A program made the translations under genes and the position numbers. A model generated the notes under the pieces. The model was not told the origin of the DNA. It saw only the letters and a list, made by a program, of their open reading frames with translations, and did no database searches. Positions 47,167 to 60,370 of a DNA stretch of 64,000 nt are shown here, piece after piece (within the stretch, counting starts at the first letter, position 1; each line of letters begins with the position of its first letter). Origin of the DNA: Hirudinaria manillensis (taxonomy: Eukaryota; Annelida; Clitellata; Hirudinida; Hirudinidae). Location: NCBI GenBank assembly GCA_034509925.1, contig CM067536.1:3881501-3945500 (forward strand). The letters are read 5' to 3'.

Positions 47167-50088
47167 ATGAGCGCCGAAAGCGGAAATCTGCCAAAAATCA
47201 ATTCTTCCGATAGCATATTGTCATCCGACAATGTGAATGAGTTAATTTCGGAACATTTCGAATCTTCTAAAGATGTCGAAATAAATAAATCATTGGAGAA
47301 TATTTTCCTCGACGGACCGTCATATGCAGTGGATCCAGACAGTACCAGTTTGGCGAGTAGAACTGATTCATTGCTGAATTTTCAAATTTTTGAGGATGAG
47401 ACTAACATGACTGCCGACAAAGATACGGAAATTAAACTTTTAGAGAATTATGTCGAGGAGGGAGACACCAATAACGTAAAAGAAACAAAAATAGAATCAA
47501 AATCCTCTGTTGAAGTAACAACAGAAGAAAGAACTGACGTAGGATTTGAACAGCCAAAAGTCATAAAACCTCTATCAACTGCTGACAGTACCAGAAGTTT
47601 ATTGAAGTTCTTTACTGATTCTCCTGCTACAGTATGTGAAGATTTGGAAGGAAAGAATTTCTTTGATTCTTTCACAACGATTCAGGATGAGGAGGGACTT
47701 GTGATGAAAAGAGATGAACAATTGGTTGTTTCATCACCTACTGAAATTCCTCAGACTTCTGTGGTGCCAACTGATCTAGTGAGTCCTTCTAATTCAATGT
47801 CAAATGCTGATGGAAAGTTGAATGAGGAGGAAAGAAAGGCACAATTTGATGATAAGCCCGTAACATCCTTGCATTTGGAAAGGAGTCGTGATATTTGGTT
47901 GCCTTCAGAAAAGACACGAAAGTCACTATTGACTGTTCTTCTCAATGGGCCAAATGTGATTGTTCCATTCCCAACATCTGAACTGACTATGCCTGGGGTG
48001 ATCATTGAAGAATCTCTGGTTATTTACCTTCTATTCCATAAGCTAATTTAAAAGATTCAATTTATGCATTATCAGAGAGATTGATTTGTATGATTCTACT
48101 TTGATAAAAAGAAAATTACAAAATACAAAGAGAATTTAGACTTCAGATTTGCTTAATGGGTTCTTGCACTCAATAGCATGTCCGATACTACACTTAAACT
48201 AACCTTAACTGTGTGAATGTTTGGATTGGAGTGCCATTGTAATCAATTACATAAAATAAAGTACAAAAAATCTTTAAAAGTCAATCTTTAACGAATGTAA
48301 TTGATTGGTCATCAGGGTGACCCAATTAGAGGATCCATTTTGAAGCACATTGGAGAGCAAGAGGCAGACAAACGATTCGTATTGAATGTTGACAGCGTTG
48401 CTCAGGATCAGACAGGACTTCAACAACTCATTGTGAGTTGTGATTGATTTTGATGATGATGAAGATGATGATGGTGATGATGATGGTGGTGGTGGCAATG
48501 GTGCTTGAGAATCTTTGTATGAGTCACTTGACTATTTGAATATAATTTGCTTCATTATTTTGGAAATAATTTCTTAAGTACTAAATTCTACTGATTTAAA
48601 TATATATTTGGTTGCTTATTATAACATTAAAACATGTTATGCCAACATATGCCATGCTTTATGGAGCTAGGTGATCTTAGTGATATGGATACATATGCCT
48701 TAGATGCTGATTAACACTATTTGTTATTACTGGTATCACTTTTGTAAATATATAAGTACATAATGTATAAATATACTCATTATTTTAAAAATATTATATT
48801 AAGTTAGTAAAGGTTTATCTGTAAAACTGATTAAGGAATACTGCTAAAATTATGTTTAACACCAAAGGTGGTTTCATTAAATATTGTTATTTTAAATTGT
48901 TGACTAATTGACAATTTAGTATTAATTAATTAAAAAGAAAGTTAAGTAATTAATTATAAAACAAAGTTAAAAAACATTCATAGATGAATAAGGAATCCAT
49001 AAAATTGATCAACAACATCAATACTTGATGGTATTGTATTTGCTAAGTTGATTGCAAACATTTATTGGTACCATTGGATTGTTGGTCCAATAATTAGAAC
49101 AATTGATTTCAGCAACTTATCGCTCAAGACTTTCCTTTTTATTTCAGAAAGCTGATTGTTTGAGGGCAGCGGTTGACCTCACAAGCAAACTTTTGATTTC
49201 TTGTGGTCAGGGACCTGGAAAGATGAACCAACTGTCGACGCATACCCCGCTATCTGTCCAGGTGGCATCTGTGTTTTGCTTTCAACATTTTTTTTTGTCA
49301 AGCTCTTTTGTATTTCTTTGTACAACTTGTCATAATTAATTTAAAATATGATTAAGATAATTATATGATTCTTGAAAACTTGATGATAATATTTCAATAT
49401 TAAAATTACTTTTAATTACTATTTTAAATGCAAAAAATCAACATTGTCAAACGTATAACTTGTTTACAATTTACAATAATCCACAATTGTGATTATTAGA
49501 ATTAATTTATATCAACATTCTGGTCGGTCATTCAAAAACTCGAACACGTTTCTAGTTGTGGTTTTGCCGATTGGCTCTCCTGTCTCGTCTGCACCTCTTT
49601 GGACCCGCAGAATGCGAGTGGCAACCTTTTGGGAATCTGGATAACCCTGACCTTTATTATGAGTTCCATCAATCCAGGTTTCCAGGAAAGAAAGGTAAGT
49701 CTTGAGACGATGCCTGTTTTAAGATTTATTTTAATTGTTTTAAGCCATCCATTCCTTGCATTATATTATTAATTTAAGCGATCATGAATTTGATTTTAAT
49801 TTTTGTTTATTTTAAACATTTTTAAAACTTTCAATCATCGTAATAAAATATTGAATTTTAAATCACATTAAAAAATAAAATGAAAGAATCTAATGAAAAA
49901 TAAGTTGTTAAATACCCAAAGATTGAAGCATGATAACAATATTTACATAATTAAAACAACCTACATAAAGCAACATTAACTCTTGAACACTTGTATATTG
50001 TAGCTTAAATTACTCCGAATTGTTTTATAATTTGACGTAAATACATCACAAAAGTTAACTCTGAAAACTTTTGAAATAAACTGCTTCT

Positions 50089-50137
<49 letters not shown>

Positions 50138-53100
50138 ATCAGTCAATCAATCAATCAGTCAATCAGAACGAATGTTAAACTCAGGTTCAATGGTTCCCTT
50201 CGAGATGCGAATTCTCCATGCCGAATTTCCTCAGCACCTCCAAAGACATCAGGAGTCGCTCGACAGACTGTACTCGATGCTCTTCACTGTTGACAGGGTC
50301 TTGATACTTTCTTGTTTGAGTATCTCAATATTTTTTTGTTTGGGTATCTTGATGCTTTCTCAGTTCAATTCGGTTGCGTTGTTTTTATCATTATCGTATT
50401 ATATTATTGTAATATTGCCAGTTATTACTATATTGTTTTACATTTTGTTTTATATTTTGGTACATATCTAATATATCAATTTACTAATTATCAATATATT
50501 ATTATTATTGCAACAGATAATACAGAATTTGAAGTCCAATTTGCTAGAAGATGGTTCCAAAGGATCGCTCAGTGACAAGGAAAAACAAGGTCTGAGTGTC
50601 TCCATTGATTTGTATCCTCAGATTTTTTTATACTAAATGACAATTTAAGCTTTATTTAATGTAAAATACGCAACAGAACCTGTCCATAGGGATCATCACT
50701 TTTAGGAATAGTGTTCCTATGAGTCTGTCCCTTTTGGGGCATGAATTAAACTGAAGAAAATAGGAAAACATATGCAGATTATGCTGATTTATCAAGAAAA
50801 GTCTTCTCTGAATCTTTCAATCTTTATGTTTGAATCTCGTCCTGAATTGATCTTATCCTGAATTCTTGAAATCTCCATTGATTCATCATACAGTGGAGGA
50901 TTTGAATTAGCATATGTTAATAGTAGTTGGGTCATATTCCAAGCTGACAAATAATTGTAACTGAATGATCAGGTTCACTGGAGATCTCTTCATTTTTAGA
51001 ATCATTATCAACATCACCACCCCTTCTGCAGTCCTGCAAATTTTATCCAATAAAACAAACTACTGAAATGTCTTATCTAAAAGTACAGAACCACATTTCA
51101 GTTCTTTTGCTCTCCTGCTTTCAGTCCTTGATCCATTTTCACACTTTCTTGTTATCTGCTTGTTCTTCTATAAAGTGTTTTAAATTCAGTGTTTATTAAC
51201 TAGTTTATTAATTAATTTGGAAGTCTTTGAAATGTTTTGTTATTGAATGGTCCTTTTCATAACTGCTAAGCACTTCCACCCAACGTTCTAACGAGTGGCA
51301 ATGCTTCCTCTGCATGTTCATAGTTAATAATTTACTGACTGCAAAATTAACCTTAAAAGTAAGGGCATGACAAATTGAAGTTGAAATATATCTAATTCTA
51401 GAAAATAAATCAAAGATATCTTTTGCACAAAATATGTAAAATTTCAAGAATTTAAAGCCTTTAAGGAATGTTCGGAAAAAGTAAATGTGCTTAATTGCAT
51501 ATTTTGGAAATATTCCAGGCCTACTCTTCCTCAATTGTGAGAGGTGCACTTTAAGTTATAAACAAATGGTGAAAGAGAAAAAAATCAATTCCTGAAAAAA
51601 TAGCCATAGTGATGGCTTTACCCTATAATGAGTTAATACCAGACTCATAAGATGCATACACTGTATTTTGATTTTTAATTGATTTGCTTTCAGAGTGTTT
51701 GTCTTTATGGGAACAGAGAGAACTGAGAATTTTGTATTGCATAGCAAATTGTCTCCTTAATATGAAGGTTGGTGACAGCATAAGACATGTTTGCAAAAAA
51801 AAATATTTGATTGTTTTGCTAGATATACTGACAACCTCCCTGCTTAGAAAGTTGTAACTTTTTTTTATTAAGAAACTACTTCATTGTTAAAGATATTTTT
51901 AGAAGGAGTTCATTTCTTGATCTTTAAGCAGATTGCTTGATTGCTTATACATTATATTAATTTCTATTAATTAAATATTGTTGTAACCCTGGCCCTAGAT
52001 AATTAATTAGTTAAATTGCGATTAATTAATTTTATAATTAAGCACGTTAATAGTCAGAATCTTTTAATCGTAAGAGTATCACTAAACGTAACCATTTTAG
52101 GCGCGCTTCAATACTTCAGTCTAAGTCATATCTTCCAAGGGCCATCTAAACATTTTTCAATAAACCTAACTTCCATAACTAGGACCCAGGGTTATTACAA
52201 TATAATAAATATAATTAACAATACAAATCAATAAATTCAAACAGGATCACAACAACAGCCTAAAGATCTTCAAGACACTCCTGATCAAAGACTGCAGCAA
52301 CCAACACTACATCCATTCTGCAATGGGAAGGATTTACCTGCAGGTGGGTTTTACACATGAAAGATTCGCATCAACTCGTAATCAATCTTTATTATCCGAC
52401 TTTGCCACGCGTGAACGATCACCCTCATGACCGTACCTATCGTTACGGACGATCGATTTAAATTTTATGCTTGCCGTCAGAGGTCGTCAAGGGTCGCATA
52501 ATTTGCTTTCTGGATTTGATTTTAATTACTCGTTCCATTTACGAGATTATTTTACAAAATGAGCTCCCGATGTTGTCGGCTGGTAAAGGTTAATTATTAA
52601 TTTAATTAATTTATTAACAATTGCAGGCTGGAGACGTTGAAAGAGCCAGGGATGAGTTCAAGAAAATACGTCCATCGATGTTCGGATCCGAAAAGGAGTT
52701 CCAAATTCAGTCGCTTATCAACGAGTAATTGAGTTTCTTATGACAATTGGTAATGATAAGTGATTGCACTTATGCTATATAAGCACTCTTAATGCTGCTT
52801 AATGGGATTTATTAATTATTTTTATTATGTTCTTTTCCATTTAAATCCCTTTTAAAACCACCAAAATTTAATTATATTCTAAGAGCTTTTTATTATATCA
52901 TACAATATATAGCATAAAAATAATTATTTCTTTTTACATAAAACACTTCTGTCAGAGGATTTAAGGGTGGCATGCAATTGGCACGTAGGTATGCAGAGAT
53001 GGTGGGCGATATATGCAGAGCAAGAAAGATAATAAACATTCATGTATTATTATCGACTTAACTAATTATTGGCACAGGTGGATCATACAATTTATCGTAT

Positions 53101-53931
53101 AAAAAGATTTATAATTAACACATAAATGCCAATTCAGAGCCTTCGTTGAACTCGGATGCTCGGAATTCAACAAAGCGAGGCAGCTGTTCAGGAAAGTTTA
53201 CGAGCTTGACCCAAAGAATATTCTCGTTAGTGGCCGATTTTAATAATTTATTATTATATTCATATCGTTATTATTAATAATTATTATTAACCCTAGGATA
53301 GTAATAATAAACTGTTTGCTTCAAACGAAAATACAGTTACAAATCAAATATTTAAACCATCGACATTTAATTTAATTTAATATTCTCCTTAATTTATTAT
53401 TTTTAAATGTCTGAAATCAAATCTCTCTCTCATGACATTCATTGTTTACTAACTAATCAATCAAACTCAAATGCTGCATAATTTAAAAAAAAAATTGTTC
53501 TTTATATTTAAATCTTGGGCTTCTGCTTCACTCAAACCTAATTTAAATATTATAATTGCCTTCCTTATATGCTGCAGGCCCTGAACAACATGTGCGTCTG
53601 CTCGCTGTACTTGGAACGACTGAAAGAATCACTGAAGAACCTCGAGTTGCTGGTGTACACGGAACCCAAGTCATACCTTCAGGTAACATCTGAGGACTTT
53701 CATTCATTCAGTCGTTCGTTCAGCTAGGTGCATTAAGCGAATAATTTGATAATTTAATTAAATTATTTCCATCAACAACAACATTTGCAACAGGAGGTCC
53801 TGGTGATGAACCTGTGCACCACCTACGAATTGGAATCTTCAAAGGCCAACCTTAAAAAGCAGAATCTCTTGAGACTCATCGGTCAGCACAGGGGAACCGG
53901 GTTCAACTCGGCTTGTCTCAAACTAGCGTAA
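47167..53931 (+). CDS. TRAPPC12: TRAPPC12, trafficking protein particle complex subunit 12
   Basis: Exons with matching phases: 47167-48018, 48316-48432, 49148-49261, 49556-49694, 50185-50297, 50517 to about 50611, 52245-52343, 52627-52724, 53138-53225, 53578-53682 and 53794-53931. TRAPPC12 is a subunit of TRAPPIII, a tether and Rab exchange complex in ER-to-Golgi traffic and autophagy, and also acts at kinetochores. The long disordered first exon holds [29 protein letters not shown] and LTMPG, all family landmarks. Later exons give [34 protein letters not shown], and TPR helices in the C-terminal half with [20 protein letters not shown] and the terminal NSACLKLA. About 20-25 residues between the exon near 50600 and the one at 52245 (the R-VMYSxANCLLL-like stretch of the family) were not located, and the donor near 50611 is uncertain. 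A solo LTR lies in that intron. Confidence 0.9.
50090..50163. repeat. CAAT tetranucleotide array in a TRAPPC12 intron
   Basis: Some 18 units of AATC with a few CGAT and CAGT variants, ending about 20 nt before the acceptor of exon 50185-50297. Confidence 0.85.
51979..52199 (+). mobile_element. 221-bp solo LTR related to the gypsy element
   Basis: The segment starts TGTTGTAACC, ends GTTATTACA, and is flanked by the 4-bp duplication ATAT (51975-51978 and 52200-52203). Its length equals that of the intact element's LTR. In the same sense it shares a TCAGAATCTTTTA stretch and the AATTAATTA-rich block, but is otherwise strongly diverged. No internal region is present, as expected after recombination between two LTRs. 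It lies in the TRAPPC12 intron about 40 nt before exon 52245. Confidence 0.75.
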
Positions 53932-54230
53932 CCGCGGTAAAACGAGTCAGAAAATTGAACACTGACGACGACGACGATGATAGCACATGACTGATGTTAC
54001 GATCAGTAATAATAATAATAATAATAATAATAATATTCGTTGACGTCCAAACAAACGTTCGAGTGATTAAAACAAATCGACACAAGATTCATTCCTTTGA
54101 AATCATGGTTGAGATTAAGCGACGAACAAATCCATTAACGTAATTGCATAATGTGTAATTGCAAATAACCATCGGTTCGTCATTGTATTGTAATTAAAAT
54201 TCAAAATTATTATTATTATCATCATCATCA

Positions 54231-57200
54231 TCATTTCAACACCATCGAAGATCCTATCAAGTCGCCCGGTAAAAGCGAGTCCAATCTCTGCGAAAACCTC
54301 TGTCCTCTGTCAGAGAACTTTCGTCTCTCTGAGATCTGCAGTTTCTGGGGTTCCTTCGTTTTGTCTGGGGTCACAAAGTCCTCATCGTCTTTCTCCTTGT
54401 CGCTGGTTCTCAGCCTTCTCAGCCTTCTCAGCCATTGGCTTACCTTCAAAAGCCATTGCTATTACGAAAACTTACCGTTTTATTAACAACAGTTATTAGT
54501 GACAAGAACAGTCCATTGCTTTTACGTTGGCTAGAACCTACACTTAATTTATTAATAATTTATGTAATTGATTTTGTTGAAATTATTATTTCATTTTTGA
54601 ATAAATTATTACCTTCTGGAACAAACAAGAGATGCTCATGATGGCTATTATAATGAGAATCCCATAAAAGATCCAAAATATATCCTCAGGTCTCCAACGC
54701 TGAATTTCCTCTACAGTGAACAAAATAAATGCCGTGTTAATTTATATCCATGTAGAATATAATTCTAGGAGCAAACGCATGAGCTTTTAAGAATTATTTA
54801 GGCCTGCTTACGTAGCAAACTAGTTTTCGAAATCAATGTCGATGCAATGTTAAATCGCAAAATATATCGATTTGATGTGGAATGGTTTGAGCAACAATGA
54901 ATTAAATTGATTAAAGTTGACATTTGATAACAAGTCCATCAAAATTCAACCAACTTTCTCTTGAGATATTTATGTATTCGCCACCGACGCGACAGCAGAT
55001 GGGTTCACTGCAGAAACAGTTCCGCTTGCACGTCCCACCGCGCCGAAAATTGGGACAAGCTGCTTGATTAATTAACCATCTGTTAATTACAGTTATTAAT
55101 TAAGGCTTAATCATCAATTACAGTTATTAAGTAAGACTTGGGATGAAGAAACACCTCGCTTCAAAACTCGATCACCGCCGCTATCATGTAAATAGGCAGG
55201 ATTCAAATAGTTTCACGATTGAAGTTATTTAGCGCGAAAATTCACAATACATGCAAACATGAAAGCAATGTTTATTTGGAGTGAACATTTTCAATTCGCA
55301 ATATATAACTAAATATTCTAAAAGATATCCCATCGTGACAATGCACCATTTAAATTTTGAAGCCCCTACTTCTTAAGAGCATGTTTTATTACTTAATGAG
55401 AGATAAAAGTTGGTTTATTCGTAGAACTAAGTAAAAAAAAAGTACGACTTTCAAGATTTATTAAACAAATTCTTGCATAATTCACATATATTAGATTTCA
55501 CATACATAATTTTGCAAACTTAAGTATTAATTTTAAACGAATAAAATAAATTTAATAAATGTTTTCAACTTGAAAAGAAAAAATTATTAGTCATCAATTT
55601 AAACAAACGTTAGTCACAATCAAATCACCCACGATAATTAATATTTAAAAACGTTGAATTTGAATTATTAAATCGATTGAAATTAAGAACCTACTTAGGT
55701 AAAGCTCGCCAGTTTCGTCGGAACAAGGGAAGAAATTGTGTTCTACGTCGGTTCTTAAACAGAAGCACTCTGACCAAGCCTGGAAAAATGTTTTCCAATT
55801 TCATTTCAACGAAAACATTTCGGGTGTTTCAAACCGATTAAAAATGTAAACATATCACGATCGATACTTCTGGCTAGCACAGAACGGATTTTATGGAAAA
55901 CAAATATTTTGTTAAATAAATCAAAAGGACAAAAGAAATCTACAATTTCTTAAAATTTTCCTGAAAATAAGACGACGACATAAAGATAGTAATTATAAAA
56001 ACAAAAATTGACGAAAAATATCACCTTGGGATTATAAAATGCGAACTTAAAGTTTATGTTTCTGCATCCTACGAGGCACATGGCCAGCGTTAAGTTGCAG
56101 CCAGGATCAGATTTGGAAAAGTCCCTCACTTCTGTGGTTTCGTTACCCATCACATAACAACCTCTGCTCAAACTGGATATATTGCCTGGATGGATAGATG
56201 GATAGACGGACGGACGGACGGATGGATGGATGGACGGATGGATAAATAACAATAGCTAATCAATAACAATTAGCGATGAATAATAACCTTTGTAAACACA
56301 CTCCGTTTGGTTATCAATTTGGAGGCATTCCTCAAAACTTGTGCAGTCATTTTCTACACATTTAAACTTGCACCTTTCCTCCTCGTAGTACTCTTCCTCA
56401 TCTTGATTCAATGATTCAAATACAATTTACACTTAATGGACTCAGGTAATTAGAATATCAATTAATCAATTATATCAATTAATTAAAATTATATTACGAC
56501 AGATTAATTTGATAATTAATTTTGGCTGTGAAGTTCTTCAATAATAATCTAACGTAACATAGGCAGATAAATAGCTTTAGTACTTTTTTAATACAAAAAT
56601 ATGAAATTCATAACTTCCAGCCATCCATAAGATCAGTTATGTTAACTGGACACTTTTAATAAACTTGACCTCACGTGATTTAGTTTGTTGACACCCCGGA
56701 TTATAACAACATTTAGATATAATGTAAATATATTATTATTATTATTATTATTAATTACTTAATTAAGTAATAAATAAACCTCTTGCGCGATGCAACACAA
56801 AATGCAGCATTAAAGGCAAAGTAAACAGGCTTAATTTGGATAATTTGAATTTCAGATATAAAAGCACATGTATGAGCTTAATTTAAGATTTCACATGCAC
56901 TCCAAACAAATAATTCACGAGTAATTTGGTAAATTAATCTCACTTATTGATGTTTATATCAATTAATTAATTAAACGATCTCGAAATTAAGTTTAAAACC
57001 GATATTTACGAATATTTTTAATAAAAAACGCTTTTTTATTTTTAAATTAAAGTGCTATTTTGGTTAAATCCATTTTTTTTCTTGCTGCAATTCCTGAAAA
57101 TATTTACCCACTCCACTCGCATCGAGTTGTTTGCAGAGCAATTGAACGACAAAACACAAGAAAATCTCTCTCCTGCCCATCAATGTTTTTGTTTTCAAGC

Positions 57201-59883
57201 AGGTCCGTGACGTAGAAGAAATTTATATAGCGCCGTAATTTTAGGAAATAAATAATCTAAACGATCATTGAATTGAGCCAGATCCGAGAACATCCTCTTG
57301 GGAGAGCTTTATGTGGCGCTCACTTTCCTCTGTAGAACTTGATCTTCGTGGCGGGAAGGTGGTGTCTCAACTTGCAGACGGGTTTCGTCTCTGGACTCCA
57401 CTTCCCATCGACGCAAGTGGCGCCCTCTGATCCCACGAGTTCGTATTCCTTGTTGCAGCGAAATTCGATCTGAAATATTCATTCGGTTTCCTGTAAGGAT
57501 GATTACGATGACTGCACGAGTAATTCAATTTGCTTTTATTATATATAATTAAACTAAATATGTTATTAATTATTATATGTTAATAAACATTATTATTAAA
57601 ATTAAATTAAAATTAAAATTATTAAAATATTATTATTATTAAACATGCGTAACATACATGATATATTGCCAAAATATCTTAGACAATAATTAATAAAATC
57701 AAACTTTACCTCAAATAATTATGACTTAAATGTGAATATCAGCTGTTGTTTGAAATTAATAATTTTGTTGTAAAATATTTAAAAATCAGTGGAGTGAAAA
57801 CAATTGAAGTAATTGCTACAAATTTATAATAACTTCAATTACATAATAAATATATGATAACAAGCAATTTATATGATCATAATATAAAATTATTAATTAA
57901 TTATTATATTATTATATAAATAATACCAATTATTATATAAATAAGTTAGAAGACCATTTCATTCTGTCCAATCTTCCTGACATATGGTCGGTATTGAAAC
58001 TTTCCTTTGACGCCAACGAGCAGAATGAAACCATTTTGAAGTCCACCGGGATAATCGCATGTTTCTGATGAATTAGTTGTTGTTCTTGATGATGATTATT
58101 ATAAATATTATTACTATTGTTATTATTATCATTATTATTATTATTATTATTATTGTTATTTTGTTCATGAATAGTTCATTACTATGTCTTAAACAATCAA
58201 AAGCTAAATCTAGTCAAAAGATATCACGTCATAACTTTACGAAATATCAATTCAATTTCGAAATTTTATCTTCAATTTTCAATTAATTAAACTTAAATTA
58301 AACTTCAACGTCAGATGGAAGTCCAAGTGAAATAGTAATGTCATCTAGAAGTTCATCGGAACATTGTTTTAAAGGTTCAATTTCAATTTTTCGATTTTAA
58401 TTTCCATGTAAAAGGTTGTTTACATTTAAAATTAAATGTTGGACGCGTCTCAGACGATTCATCGAAAAGTCAAATGCGACAATTTAGAAGGATTTGTTGG
58501 GGGATTTATTGAAGCATCTCTTGGCAAATCGAAAAAAATTCTTTCAAGATCGAAATTCGTCTCAAACACAAGTTTTTCAAAGAATATCTAAACATGCAAT
58601 CGGCATTGGACGCTTCTATGGCTCAAACCGTAGAACTGTGTCTACGAACAAATGGCTGAAGTGAGGTGAATCGAAGCAACACTTACTTTGTTTACAAACA
58701 GCATTTGTTGCTGGACCGATCCAAGATCCGTCTAAACACGTGACGGTGTCTTCACCATCCAGCGTGTACCCGGCATCGCAATAATATCGAGCCTCGTCTC
58801 CGTGTTTGGTTTTGAAGATGCGGAAGAAACCATCCTTCAATTCTGGGGGTCGAACCGAAGAACAAGATTCTGAAAGAAAATTTTGCTTCTGAAAGAATAT
58901 TTCATCCTGAGACGCGTCCATCCTATTATTAAACAAGTGTTATGGCTACAAAAAATAAATTGTCTAATTAAATTAATAAATGAAATTATTAAATTAAATT
59001 TAAATTATTAATTTATTTATTGATTATAAAAGCAATTGCATTTTGTGCTAGCAAGCAGTTCCAATAGAAGCCAATCAACAATTATCCAATGAATATTTGA
59101 TAATGAAGTCCTGCACTTTCAGTTCATTTTCCGGCGTCGATCGAAAAATTATTTTAAATATTTAAATTTAAATTTAAATTTTTAAAATTATTTTAAATAT
59201 TTAAATTTAAATTTAAATTTAAAAGTTGATTCTAAAATGAAAAAAAATCGAGAGAATTTTACGAAGGAAGTCCATTCGATTTCCTCGCATCACGTGATAA
59301 TTTAAAACAAAATAAGGCTTTTTAAAGGTTCAAAAGTAATTCTGTGAACTGTAATAATTACATGCCAATAACAGTGTGAATAAAATATAGAACTAAAAAA
59401 TAAAATAAATAACTAAATTAATTAATTAATTAAATAAATCTTAATTATCCTCATAATTTTCATTTTGATTTATCCCAATTATATTATACGTTACCAAAAT
59501 TAATATTACGAACTGAAATTATCCATCAAAATCACCATCATCGTCATCATTATCGTAGTCGTCGTCGTCGTCACCAACAACAACAACAACGTCAACAACA
59601 GCAACAACAACAACAGCAACAAAGATCGTACTTTTACTGGGTTGGCATTCCACTTGAGGCTGCCACTGGCCGTTGCTGCACTCGGGCAAAAGTTCAAGGA
59701 CGTATCCAGGTTCACAGGTGAAGTTCAACTTGTATCCGTGGTCAACGAATGATCCTTCAACGTCCTGTCTGCTCAACTCACCCTTGTGGGGTTTTGGTAT
59801 TCTGCACTTGCCTGTATTAACAAGCAACTGAATTTGATAACATAATAATAATTATTATTATTATTGTTATTATTATTATTATT

Positions 59884-59914
<31 letters not shown>

Positions 59915-60337
59915 ACGTCTTCGTTGTAATAAACTAAATTTAGACTAAATATAATTAAAACATTATATTATTATTAAACTATTACTTGTTTTTTTTTAAG
60001 ATGTTTATAATAAGTTTGGCAAATATAATTTCAAGTCTAACAAAGAATTCGAATCATTTATTTTATAAAAAGCGATAAATTGGAAATAATTTGTTTCGCA
60101 AAATGCAAAGTATTTATTTTAAATTTTCGAACATTTGTTTTACTGCTTCAATTATTCCTTTTACGAGCACCTGGTGACCTTTCAATTGAAATGAATTTAT
60201 TTTTCCTCATGTTTATGTATTTGTGTCCGACCAATACGTTAGCAGCGTGACATTTAAGTTCAATAACATATCAAGAGGATATTTTTAATTTATTTATATT
60301 TATATCTAATTAATTAATCAGGTCTTATGTATCACAT

Positions 60338-60370
<33 letters not shown>

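Noticed and set aside
51208-51549. Minus-strand open frame of 113 codons in the TRAPPC12 intron
   Set aside because: It looks vaguely protein-like, but I recognise no domain and see no splice-compatible neighbours.
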